64,000 nucleotides of DNA from positions 682,001 through 746,000 of the forward strand of contig NZ_LR594660.1 of assembly GCF_901827155.1 (NCBI RefSeq). Reading direction: 5' to 3'. The number at the start of each line of letters is the position of its first letter. The first letter of the stretch is position 1. This stretch comes from Variovorax sp. PBL-H6. Its GTDB lineage: Bacteria; Pseudomonadota; Gammaproteobacteria; Burkholderiales; Burkholderiaceae_C. The translations under genes were made by a program, and so were the position numbers. Below the pieces are notes generated by a model. That model made no database searches. It had not been told where the DNA came from and saw only the letters and a program-made list of their open reading frames with translations. This document shows, piece by piece, positions 55,723 to 63,301 of the stretch.

Positions 55723-56631
55723 ATGCCTCAACCCTATACGCCGACCACCAAAGATGGTCGCGCCGTTGCCGACGAGAATGAGCTGCGCATCTTGAAGGCC
55801 CTGCGCCACTTTGGGCATCTTCGCCGTCAGGAGGTCGCTTCCGCCGTCTGGCCACGGTCGTCGGGAACCAGCGCCTATGTCATGGCTGGGCGAACCGTCA
55901 AACGCATGCTAAGCAAAGGCATGCTCCTCGAGAAGGCCAATACGCTTGGCGGCTATTCGCTCGTCCTCGCCTCGAAGGGTGTCGCCCGCCTCAAGGATTT
56001 CGACATTGTCGCGCAGGAAGGCTATGAGCTGGCCTTCAACGGGCCTCAGTTCTTCCACCGAACTCTCGGAACGAACTACCTCATCGAGCGAGCTCGCGCC
56101 GGCGACGAAATTTTCGGCGAATACGCTCTCCTGAAGGGGTGGTCGCCCGTGGACAAGGAATACGTGCGTGAGCGCTTTCGCAAGATTCCTGACGGGCTCA
56201 TCGTTTATTCCGGCGCGACCGCTGGGTTCACCGACGGTACTCGGGTTGCCGACTGGGTTGAGGTCGAGTCGGCCTTCAAGCCGTACGAGGAGGTCAAGAA
56301 GGCGCTGGAGCTCCTGACCCGCGACTCGCAACTGACGAAGAGCGGAGGACTGCTGCTAAACAAGCTCGTCTTCGTCTACGACTCCCGGCACAAGCACGAC
56401 AAGCAGCTGCTTCGCTACATCGCGAAGTTCCTGAAGGAATACCCCGGCCTGACTCCGGAGCTCGTGCTCGCCGAAATCATCCTCGCCCGCTGCTTCGTGG
56501 ACGTGCCTTTCAGTTGGCATGGCGTGGAGGAGACCACTGCGCTGGACCTCATGCGCGCCGCCGGAGACCTCGAAACCGATTCACTCGACGCACCCGCCGC
56601 TGATACCGCCCCTTCCCAACCCGACCTCTGA
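55723..56631 (+). CDS. Winged-helix replication-relaxation/MobC-like protein
   Basis: 302 residues. An N-terminal winged helix (ELRILKALRHFGHLRRQEVASAVWPR...GRTVKRMLSKGMLLEKANTLGGYSLVLASKGVARL) is followed by a domain with IPDGLIVYSG and ADWVEVESAFKPYEEVKKALELL, an acidic-x-E pattern seen in replication-relaxation family and MobC-type proteins. It would bind DNA at the transfer or replication origin, fitting its place beside the gene-poor region. It is 12 bases from the topoisomerase gene, hence one operon. Confidence 0.6.
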   Translation: MPQPYTPTTKDGRAVADENELRILKALRHFGHLRRQEVASAVWPRSSGTSAYVMAGRTVKRMLSKGMLLEKANTLGGYSLVLASKGVARLKDFDIVAQEGYELAFNGPQFFHRTLGTNYLIERARAGDEIFGEYALLKGWSPVDKEYVRERFRKIPDGLIVYSGATAGFTDGTRVADWVEVESAFKPYEEVKKALELLTRDSQLTKSGGLLLNKLVFVYDSRHKHDKQLLRYIAKFLKEYPGLTPELVLAEIILARCFVDVPFSWHGVEETTALDLMRAAGDLETDSLDAPAADTAPSQPDL

Positions 56632-56643
56632 ACCAGACCACAA

Positions 56644-57954
56644 ATGCCTACCGTTATCCTTACCGAAAAGTCCTCTGTCGCCAACGATATCGCTGCAATC
56701 ATGGGCGTGAAGTCGAAGTCGCGCTTCCACATCGAGGCCAAGGACGGAACCCTCATCACCTGGGCCCGTGGCCACTTGCTCGAGCTCGTCGACCCGGAGG
56801 TCTACTCCAAGGACTGGGGCGGCTACTGGAAGTGGGCGCAACTTCCCATGATTCCTGAGAACTGGAAGTACAGCGTGGTGCGCGGCTCCGGCGACCAGGT
56901 GAAGGCCATCGCAGCACTGCTCAAAACCGCCACTAAGGTGGTCCTGGCGACCGACGCGGGACGGGAAGGCGAACTCATCGGCCGCCTCATCCTGGACCAT
57001 TGCAAGTACCGTGGCCCGCTGGAGCGATTCTGGGCCAGCGAAATGACACCTGCGGGCATCAAGAAGGCCTTGGGGACACTGCTGCCTGGCTCGTCCAAGG
57101 ACCCGCTCTACGAGGCGGCCAAGGCGCGGCAGCACGCCGACTGGATGTACGGCATCACGGGGACGCGTGCGGTGTCCCTGGCGGCGAACGTCCGCGGCGA
57201 CTACTTTCCGCTCGGACGGGTCCAGACCCCCACCCTGGCCCTCATCGTGCACCGCGACAAGGCTATCGCTGACTTCAAGTCGTCGTCGTATTACGAGCTG
57301 GAGGCGAGCTTGACCACTGCGAGCGGGAAAGCCTTCAAGATGTGGCACGCACCGGCGGAAGACAAGCGCATCACCGAAAAGGCGGACGCCGAGAAGATGA
57401 TGAGGCAGGCCGAAGGCGCCACCGCTCCGCTGCGAGTGACCCGGGAGCCCGGTTCGGAACGTCCCCCGCTTCCCTATTCGCTGCCCACGTTGCAGCGCGA
57501 TGCCAACCGGGTACTCGGCTTTTCGGCAGCTCGAACACTCGAGCTTGCCCAAAAGCTGTATGAAAAGAAGGTTACGAGCTATCCTCGGACAGACTGTGAA
57601 TACCTGGCGGAGAACCAGAAAGCCCAGGTAAAGGAGGTGCTCGACTGCGTGCGGCTCACGGCGCCCTCCAAGGTCGATGAGCTCCTCCGCCAGGGAATCG
57701 TCATGCGCTCGACCACCTTCGACGACTCCAAGCTCTCGGACCACCACGGCATCATCCCGACCTACATGCTCGTCGACTTGGCCCCCGACGAGCAGCAGCT
57801 CTATAACCTCATCAGCCTGCGATATCTCCAGGCGCTCGGCCAAGACATGCGCTACGACCAAACGAAGGTGTCGATGAACGCCAACGGCGTCGAATTCAAG
57901 GCTGCAGACCGGGTGATTTCGTCGCCGGGTTGGCAGGCCCTCGCTGACGCCTAA
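56644..57954 (+). CDS. Type IA DNA topoisomerase (TopB/TraE-like), short form
   Basis: 436 residues, shorter than topoisomerase III (~650). TOPRIM domain: VILTEKSSVANDIAAIMG and ATDAGREGELIGRLIL; then WASEMTPAGIKKAL, ADWMYGITGTRAVSL, LGRVQTPTLALIVHRD, LPYSLPTLQRDAN and the catalytic TSYPRTDCEYL (Tyr near residue 314). It stops at ISSPGWQALADA, where longer relatives carry more C-terminal DNA-binding sequence. It probably separates plasmid strands during replication or transfer. A bidirectional terminator follows. Confidence 0.93.
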   Translation: MPTVILTEKSSVANDIAAIMGVKSKSRFHIEAKDGTLITWARGHLLELVDPEVYSKDWGGYWKWAQLPMIPENWKYSVVRGSGDQVKAIAALLKTATKVVLATDAGREGELIGRLILDHCKYRGPLERFWASEMTPAGIKKALGTLLPGSSKDPLYEAAKARQHADWMYGITGTRAVSLAANVRGDYFPLGRVQTPTLALIVHRDKAIADFKSSSYYELEASLTTASGKAFKMWHAPAEDKRITEKADAEKMMRQAEGATAPLRVTREPGSERPPLPYSLPTLQRDANRVLGFSAARTLELAQKLYEKKVTSYPRTDCEYLAENQKAQVKEVLDCVRLTAPSKVDELLRQGIVMRSTTFDDSKLSDHHGIIPTYMLVDLAPDEQQLYNLISLRYLQALGQDMRYDQTKVSMNANGVEFKAADRVISSPGWQALADA

Positions 57955-57962
57955 GGCAAGAA

Positions 57963-57989
57963 AAAGGGCCCCGCAAAGCAGGGCCCTTT
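57963..57989. terminator. Bidirectional terminator
   Basis: AAAGGGCCC / GGGCCCTTT stem between convergent genes. Confidence 0.85.
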
Positions 57990-58022
57990 AAAATCAAAAG
58001 CGCGTCATACCGACGCCAGTAG

Positions 58023-58667
58023 TCATTCATCAGCACCGCCTTCCAGGGACGACGCTTCGCTCAACCGCTTCGCACGTTCCTGTTCGAGGCCCTTAAACGC
58101 TTCTGCAATGCGGTCCAAGCTCAGTTGCTCGGGCAGCAACCGGCGCTGAGTCGCCTTTTCGTACAAACGGGCTACCAAGTACTTCGTCTCAAGCGTCCCG
58201 TGCAGGACGTCGGGCGTTATCAGGTGGCCCCACTCGCTGTCCTGGGTGATGAACTCGAGCACACGGGGAACCTCCCTCTCCAGCTGCGATGGGCTCGCAT
58301 ACAGGTCGGACACGGTGATACGGCCTGCCATCAGCAGAACCGTAAGCCGCGGAATACCAAGGTACTCCGCGCACTTGACGGAGAACTCTTCTGAAATCGC
58401 CTTTGTCGGGCGTGTTCCGTTCCTCAGCTGGGTGATGTACCCGTAGGTGACGCCCAGGTGGTCCTTGGCCATCTCTACCCCCGTGTGACCTAGGTAGTCC
58501 GCACGGCGCTTCAACGCCGCGACCAGGTAGGCACCCGGGCGCAGCAGTGAGTTCTCGTCAAACTCACCATTCCATGGGGGAACCTCCACAGGCGCATTCG
58601 ACGGAGCGGCGCGGGAAGCGCGCTTCGAATCGAGCGGAACCACAGTCGTCACATCATTCTTGGTCAT
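58023..58667 (-). CDS. XRE-like transcriptional regulator
   Basis: 214 residues. HTH in the middle: LVAALKRRADYLGHTGVEMAKDHLGVTYGYITQLRNGTRPTKAISEEFSVKCAEYLGIPRLTVLLMAG (~50-115), followed by a ~100-residue helical C-terminal domain. It is divergent from the 58896 gene; it may control the backbone operons. Confidence 0.75.
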   Translation of the reverse strand: MTKNDVTTVVPLDSKRASRAAPSNAPVEVPPWNGEFDENSLLRPGAYLVAALKRRADYLGHTGVEMAKDHLGVTYGYITQLRNGTRPTKAISEEFSVKCAEYLGIPRLTVLLMAGRITVSDLYASPSQLEREVPRVLEFITQDSEWGHLITPDVLHGTLETKYLVARLYEKATQRRLLPEQLSLDRIAEAFKGLEQERAKRLSEASSLEGGADE

Positions 58668-58856
58668 AGATACCTCTTGGCGCGCGAGGGCGCCACCTTG
58701 TTATTGGGATGCCTTTCGGAACTCGCCGCTTGATAAGGCGCTGACGCGCACTGCAACATTTTCCTACTACGTAAAGCTACCGGCTTGAAACTGACCGTTC
58801 ATTTTATACCAGAGGATGACCTGACACCAATACTGGTAGCCGTTTGCGCCTTGTAC

Positions 58857-58872
58857 CTACACCAAGCAGTTC
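58857..58872 (+). promoter_or_regulatory. CTACAC-N5-AGTTC half-box
   Basis: CTACAC with the second half poorly kept, 23 bases before the ATG at 58896. One of the few copies in the backbone. Confidence 0.4.
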
Positions 58873-58895
58873 AACTTTTTCTTCATGAGGTCATC

Positions 58896-59090
58896 ATGGC
58901 TGCAAACATCTTCGGTTTTCTGGGCTTCCTGTTCCAGCTGGTCGCACTCGGCGGATTCCTCTGCTTCGTCGGCTGGCAGGTGCGCAAGGTTCTGAATGCT
59001 CGCGCTGCGTCCCGGCAGCAACAGCGTGCCAAGGAGGTTGCAGCAATGGTCGCTGCCTCCAGGTCACGTCAAAACGCCCGCGCCTTCTGA
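58896..59090 (+). CDS. Small single-pass membrane protein
   Basis: 64 residues from ATG 58896 (ATGAGG upstream). One hydrophobic helix (IFGFLGFLFQLVALGGFLCFVGWQV) and a basic, Gln/Ala-rich cytoplasmic tail. Typical of small proteins in conjugation regions; no family recognised. Terminator follows. Confidence 0.6.
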   Translation: MAANIFGFLGFLFQLVALGGFLCFVGWQVRKVLNARAASRQQQRAKEVAAMVAASRSRQNARAF

Positions 59091-59112
59091 CGCGTTCGTT
59101 CTGCCCTGATTC

Positions 59113-59138
59113 AAGAGCTCCTTCATGGAGCTCTTTTT
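59113..59138 (+). terminator. Rho-independent terminator
   Basis: AAGAGCTCC / GGAGCTCTT stem with TTTTT. The 59140-59395 interval contains three CCCTAA/TTAGGG stretches but no gene I can support. Confidence 0.9.
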
Positions 59139-59395
59139 CTTTGGCGTCCGCCGGCCCTGTCGTCCTCCAACCCTAAGACGGCGGTACGCCGGGCGGCCGC
59201 CATGCGCCGACCCTAAAACCGTAAGCAGGAGCGAGCAGAACCGCTTTAGGGGTGGCCACCGGGTTTCCTGCGCTACCTATATGAAGAGGTGCTCGTGGGG
59301 GCGACGCACCACTTACAAGCCATTTATTTTGCCGATTCGTTCTTCCCCGCACATGCGGACGATGAGGCGCCACTGTTCTAGATTAGGAGTTCCCC

Positions 59396-59734
59396 ATGAT
59401 TGTCTTCGGTAACATCGCTGCGCAGCCCGAAAAGAAAACTGCCCGCGAGTCCGGGAAAGAATACTACACGCTCCGCCTTGCGGAAAATCAAGGCAAGGAC
59501 GCCAACAGGACGACCACCTGGTACGACGTCGTCGCCTTCATCTCCGAGATGGAAGCCGACATGCTGAACAAGGGCATGCTGGTCAAGGTGATGGGCGTCC
59601 TGAATGCCGAGACCTACCAACGCAAGAGCGACTCGACCTGGACGTCGGCCCTGAAAATCCGTGCCTTCAAGGTCGAGCCCTACGAGCCGAAGCCCCGTCC
59701 CCAGCAGGATGGCGGCGACGACAGCCAAGGCTAA
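59396..59734 (+). CDS. Single-stranded DNA-binding protein-like (OB fold)
   Basis: 112 residues. MIVFGNIAAQPEKKTARESGKEYYTLRLAENQGK...TTWYDVVAFISEMEADMLNKGMLVKVMGVLNAETYQRKSDSTWTSALKIRAFKVEPYEPKP is an SSB/OB fold with the aromatic and basic positions of SSB; the end is an acidic tip (DGGDDSQG) that differs from the DIPF end of chromosomal SSB. It would coat single strands during transfer or replication. Confidence 0.8.
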   Translation: MIVFGNIAAQPEKKTARESGKEYYTLRLAENQGKDANRTTTWYDVVAFISEMEADMLNKGMLVKVMGVLNAETYQRKSDSTWTSALKIRAFKVEPYEPKPRPQQDGGDDSQG

Positions 59735-59750
59735 CTCTCCGTCATTCGAA

Positions 59751-59779
59751 ACCCCGGCGCCACATGGGCCGGGGTTTTT
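59751..59779 (+). terminator. Rho-independent terminator
   Basis: ACCCCGGC / GCCGGGGT stem followed by TTTTTC. Confidence 0.85.
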
Positions 59780-59865
59780 CTTTGGGGGCTAACCACGCCA
59801 GTGCGTCTCACCTGGCGCACTAGAACCTAAATCGCGTCTAAACTGATACTGGCACTGTTTATTCT

Positions 59866-59894
59866 TTGACAGTTGGTGTTACTGAAGCTATACT
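59866..59894 (+). promoter_or_regulatory. Near-consensus sigma70 promoter
   Basis: TTGACA (59866-59871), 17-base spacer, TATACT (59889-59894). GTTGGTG just inside the spacer is matched by CACCAAC about 50 bases downstream, a possible operator. It drives the operon of 59960 and perhaps the tra genes. Confidence 0.75.
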
Positions 59895-59959
59895 TTCACT
59901 GTCGTTTAAGCGCTGGTCGCTAACAACTATCACCAACACAACTTTCGGTACCTGTCACC

Positions 59960-60181
59960 ATGAAGCTCAAGAAAATCACCCTGCGCGAACCCGTCGAACG
60001 CCTGGCCGTCAGTGTCAAGAAGTCCACCGCGGACCTGGTCGAGGCCTATCGCCAGGAGTACAAGGCCGCGCACGGCGTCGAGATTGAGACCAGCGCCCTC
60101 GTGGAGACCATCCTCAAGGAGTTCATCACCTCCGACAAGGACTTCATGAAGAAGTACGAAGCGAGCAAGGCCGGCGCCTGA
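59960..60181 (+). CDS. Small DUF2274/RHH-like protein
   Basis: 73 residues (MKLKKITLREPVERLAVSVKKSTADLVEAYRQEYKAAHG...TSALVETILKEFITSDKDFMKKY). The strand-helix-helix layout and the end ...FxxxDxxF resemble DUF2274, small proteins next to plasmid transfer genes, possibly ribbon-helix-helix DNA-binding. First gene after the strong promoter. Confidence 0.55.
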   Translation: MKLKKITLREPVERLAVSVKKSTADLVEAYRQEYKAAHGVEIETSALVETILKEFITSDKDFMKKYEASKAGA

Positions 60182-60192
60182 CCGGCGGCTGG

Positions 60193-60633
60193 ATGGAGAG
60201 CCCCGTAGCAGGGCTTGAAATCTGGAAACAGCGAGGAGAGCTTAAGTACGAACTCTCCCTCCCTGTCGAAACACCCTCGAACAACGTCATCAAGGGCCTT
60301 CACTTTCACGCATACAAGGATTTGCGGCGCCAATGGCGAATGATGGTAAAGGCGGCCCTCAAGGGCCAAAAGCCAGAAGCCCCCGTCGAACGGAGCTTCC
60401 TGGTGGTGACAAGAGAGTGCGCCGGCGGCGGACTGGACTGGGACAACGCGTACGGAGGGATGAAGCCAATGCTTGACTGCCTGGTAGCGCCCTCCGACAA
60501 GAACCCCGACGGTCTCGGCCTGATTCTGGATGACAACCCCAAAGCCATGCCTTTCCCCCCGTTCGTGCGGCAGTTGCCGGCGAAAAGAGGTGCCGGACGC
60601 ACCTTGGTTCAGATTTACGAACTGACCACCTAA
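60193..60633 (+). CDS. RusA-like Holliday-junction resolvase family protein
   Basis: 146 residues. SLPVETPSNNVIKGLHFHAYKDLRRQW...SFLVVTRECAGGGLDWDNAYGGMKPMLDCLV...NPDGLGLILDDNP has the RusA-type metal site: D-W-D-N then K-x-x-x-D and D-D. These small resolvases cut four-way junctions in phages and plasmids. Starts 11 bases after the previous gene. Confidence 0.65.
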   Translation: MESPVAGLEIWKQRGELKYELSLPVETPSNNVIKGLHFHAYKDLRRQWRMMVKAALKGQKPEAPVERSFLVVTRECAGGGLDWDNAYGGMKPMLDCLVAPSDKNPDGLGLILDDNPKAMPFPPFVRQLPAKRGAGRTLVQIYELTT

Positions 60634-60702
60634 AACGTATTTTTGGATTGAGGCGGCCGCCGCCCAGCCCGCCTCTCAATCACTTGGAAACTGGAGCCTC
60701 GA

Positions 60703-61449
60703 ATGTCTGAAGTCGCTGTCAAAACTGCTAAGCCTACCCGCCAACGCAAGGACGTGGTCCCCCCGGAGAACCTGACCTCGGACATGTCGCTGTTCGACTA
60801 CCTGTCGCAGTGCCAGCCGCCGCTGGACCAGAAGATTATCGACATCGCCTGCTCCCAGAACCAAGTGCCGCCCGAGCTCAAGAAGGAGGCGGCGCAGGAA
60901 ATCCGCATGATGTGGTTCACCCTGAGCCCTGATACGGCGAAGTACAAGCCCGGCCAGATTGCGGCCTACGCTCACCGGATGGCTGGGCACGCAGCACTGC
61001 GTCTTCGGCGCGAACTCGGCTCGTCGGTGCGCCTGCCGGGCTCGGCGTTCCGCAAGCGCAAGGACGGCAGCTCCTACGTGACCCCCGGCGTGCTCGCCGC
61101 AGCCCTGGAGTGGGACAAGCTCGAGGGCTGGTTTCAGACCGACGGCGGCGAGGGTGCGGACAGCGGAATGGCCCCCGAAGGCCTGCCTGACGGCCTCGGC
61201 CTGAACCCACTCATGGCTGCCGACGGCGAGCCCGCCATCGAAGAGGACGAAGACCAGGCGATGCGCGACGAGCGCCAGGAGCTCCTCGAGCGGCACCGTG
61301 ACGACCTGACGCCGCGGCAGTTCACCATCATGGGCAGCCTGATTGGCGGCAGTTCGTTCGACGACGTCATGAAAGAGCATGGCATCAAGAACGGCGTGCT
61401 CATGCGTGAGGTTGCCATCATCAGCTCCATCGTCGGCGTCCTGGACTGA
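60703..61449 (+). CDS. Sigma-factor-like protein
   Basis: 248 residues. ELKKEAAQEIRMMWFTLSPDTAKYKPGQIAAYAHRMAGHAALRLRRELGSSVRLPGSAF (~65-125) resembles sigma70 regions 2 and 3 (a helix with a conserved Tyr/Ala, then R-x-L-x-x-x-VRLPG). The C-terminal LTPRQFTIMGSLIGGSSFDDVMKEHGIKNGVLMREVAIISSI (~205-245) has the layout of the region 4 helix-turn-helix. The acidic middle (IEEDEDQAMRDERQEL) is a linker. If it is a true sigma, it could read the CTAYAC boxes of the cargo genes. The match is by pattern only. Confidence 0.5.
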   Translation: MSEVAVKTAKPTRQRKDVVPPENLTSDMSLFDYLSQCQPPLDQKIIDIACSQNQVPPELKKEAAQEIRMMWFTLSPDTAKYKPGQIAAYAHRMAGHAALRLRRELGSSVRLPGSAFRKRKDGSSYVTPGVLAAALEWDKLEGWFQTDGGEGADSGMAPEGLPDGLGLNPLMAADGEPAIEEDEDQAMRDERQELLERHRDDLTPRQFTIMGSLIGGSSFDDVMKEHGIKNGVLMREVAIISSIVGVLD

Positions 61450-61493
61450 GCCATTTGGCTATAGGTTGCACAACCCTCTACCGAAATTCCACG

Positions 61494-62258
61494 ATGAAAC
61501 TAGCCCTGTTCGCCACCGCGCTCCTGGCCATGGTCGGCCTGGCCCATGCCAAGGACCACGGCGTCCAAGGGAACGTCTGGCCCATCATCGAAGTAGACAT
61601 GCGCCAAACGATGCTCGAGTCCGCGTCTCGTACGGACTGGAACAAGGTGAACAAGCAGGTGGTTGAAAGCGGCAAGAAGTTCCTGTCGAACCTGCCGAAA
61701 CGCCAGCTGCCCCAAGCCAACGAGACCGGTACAGCGTACTTCGACCCGTCCCTGGTCCTCACTTCGGACATCCAAGCTCCTGTGAAGCAAAGCGATGGCA
61801 GCTACAAGTGGGAAGTCCTTGCTGCCAAGGGCACCAAGGTGAACCCGCTTGACTCATACCACCCGGTCACCGCCCTCTTCTTCTTCGACGGGTCTCAGGA
61901 GGACCAGCGGGAGCTTGTCAAGAAGGTCTTTGCCGCTGAGCAGGACCGAATCGTCCCCATCGAAGCCGGCAGTGGCGACGTGAAGGACCTTGGTGACATC
62001 TTCAAGCGCCCCATCTTTCACGCGAGTGACGCGCTCATCAGCCGCTTCCAAGTGAAGTATCTGCCTGCCCTGGTCTACCCGGGCACGGGCGTGAACTCCA
62101 AATACATCGCGGTTACTTCCTTCGGCCAGCCATTTCAGACCGACGAGGTCCTGCACGCCTGGGATGAGCTCAAGCCGAAGCAGTCAGAGCTGTCGGCAGG
62201 GGCGTTGGCCGTTTCCGTGCCTGCCTCCGCGCCATCTTCCTCTGGAGTGACCCAATGA
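61494..62258 (+). CDS. traW: Conjugal transfer protein TraW
   Basis: 254 residues from ATG 61494. Signal peptide (MKLALFATALLAMVGLAHA). The family motifs are clear: WPIIEVDM, AYFDPSLVLTSDIQAPV, AAKGTKVNPLDSYHPVTALFFFDGSQEDQ and RFQVKYLPALVYPG. TraW is a periplasmic F-pilus assembly protein. CTATAG-N5-ACAAC lies 30 bases upstream. Overlaps traU by 4 bases (ATGA). Confidence 0.88.
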   Translation: MKLALFATALLAMVGLAHAKDHGVQGNVWPIIEVDMRQTMLESASRTDWNKVNKQVVESGKKFLSNLPKRQLPQANETGTAYFDPSLVLTSDIQAPVKQSDGSYKWEVLAAKGTKVNPLDSYHPVTALFFFDGSQEDQRELVKKVFAAEQDRIVPIEAGSGDVKDLGDIFKRPIFHASDALISRFQVKYLPALVYPGTGVNSKYIAVTSFGQPFQTDEVLHAWDELKPKQSELSAGALAVSVPASAPSSSGVTQ

Positions 62259-63301
62259 ACGTCTTCAAGAAGCTTTTTGCCGCTGTTCTGATGTGCTGCG
62301 CCTTCGGCGCTTCTGCGCAGCAGGATGAATCTGGGGTTACGGGCGAGGCGCAGGCTGCCATCTGCACGGGCGAGATGTTCAATCCGATGAACATCGACTG
62401 GAACAACCTGTACCCCATCACGATTGTCGGCATGCAAATCAACGGGTCCGGCTACAACGAGAACCCGGTGTTGATGCAGGCGATGCCCCCCATCTGCTAC
62501 TGCCCTTCCGTCATGACCTACGGGTACCCGACCATGGGCGAGGGCCTCACTTACTGGGAGCCGATGTACCTGGTGGAGGTGGAACGCCGCCCCGGGTGCA
62601 TGCCCTCAATGGGCGGCATGCAGGTTCTCAAGACCTATGCGAACCAGGGCTCCGAGAAGTCGACGGGTGAAGGCCTGGAAAAGCGGCAAGCCAACCGCAT
62701 GAACGTCCACTTCATCACCTACCCCGTGCTGGACATGATTGACCAGGAGCTTCTCGCGTACTGCAAGAACCCCTCGGGCGTGGACGTCACGTACATGACC
62801 GAGGTCGACCCAATGTGGCAGGACGATACCTGGAGCGGCATCTTCACCCCAGAAGCTTCCATCTTTACGGGGCTCACCGCTCACGCCGCATGCGCGGTCG
62901 ACGCCGCGGCCTCGACCCTCGGCCACACCATTGATGCCCTGTTCTGGTGTGCCGGAGCATGGGGAAATCTGTACCCCTTATCCGGCAACACGTCCCATGC
63001 CGGCCAGGACTTTGCAGAGAACAACCTCATTGCGGCCAAGTTCATCGCACGCTTCAGCCGTCTGGGATTGCTGTTCACCACCATCGGTCCCTCGGCTATC
63101 TGCGCGTCACATCCGAATCCCATGGTCGTTAAGGGTCAGTACCGGTTCAACCAGGTTGGCCCTATCAACCGTACCGGCCGAGCAGTGGTCTTCGGCGATA
63201 TGGCCGAATTCCAATATCCGCCGACGTCGAACGCCCCTACCCAGGAGCACACCATCAACATGATTTGGCAAGGCAAACAATGCTGCTACCGCGTACCGTG
63301 A
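62255..63301 (+). CDS. traU: Conjugal transfer pilus assembly protein TraU
   Basis: 348 residues, the usual TraU length. Signal peptide ending in GASA, then MFNPMNIDWNNLYPITIVGMQI (the W-x-N-x-F/L-P-I motif), CYCPSVMTYGYPTMGEGLTYWEP and many conserved cysteines. Exported and needed for DNA transfer more than for pilus growth in F. ATGA overlap with traW and TGATG overlap with trbC. Confidence 0.93.
   Translation: MNVFKKLFAAVLMCCAFGASAQQDESGVTGEAQAAICTGEMFNPMNIDWNNLYPITIVGMQINGSGYNENPVLMQAMPPICYCPSVMTYGYPTMGEGLTYWEPMYLVEVERRPGCMPSMGGMQVLKTYANQGSEKSTGEGLEKRQANRMNVHFITYPVLDMIDQELLAYCKNPSGVDVTYMTEVDPMWQDDTWSGIFTPEASIFTGLTAHAACAVDAAASTLGHTIDALFWCAGAWGNLYPLSGNTSHAGQDFAENNLIAAKFIARFSRLGLLFTTIGPSAICASHPNPMVVKGQYRFNQVGPINRTGRAVVFGDMAEFQYPPTSNAPTQEHTINMIWQGKQCCYRVP

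Noticed and set aside
56581..57861. 426-codon minus-strand frame opposite the topoisomerase
   Set aside because: Antisense shadow of a conserved enzyme.
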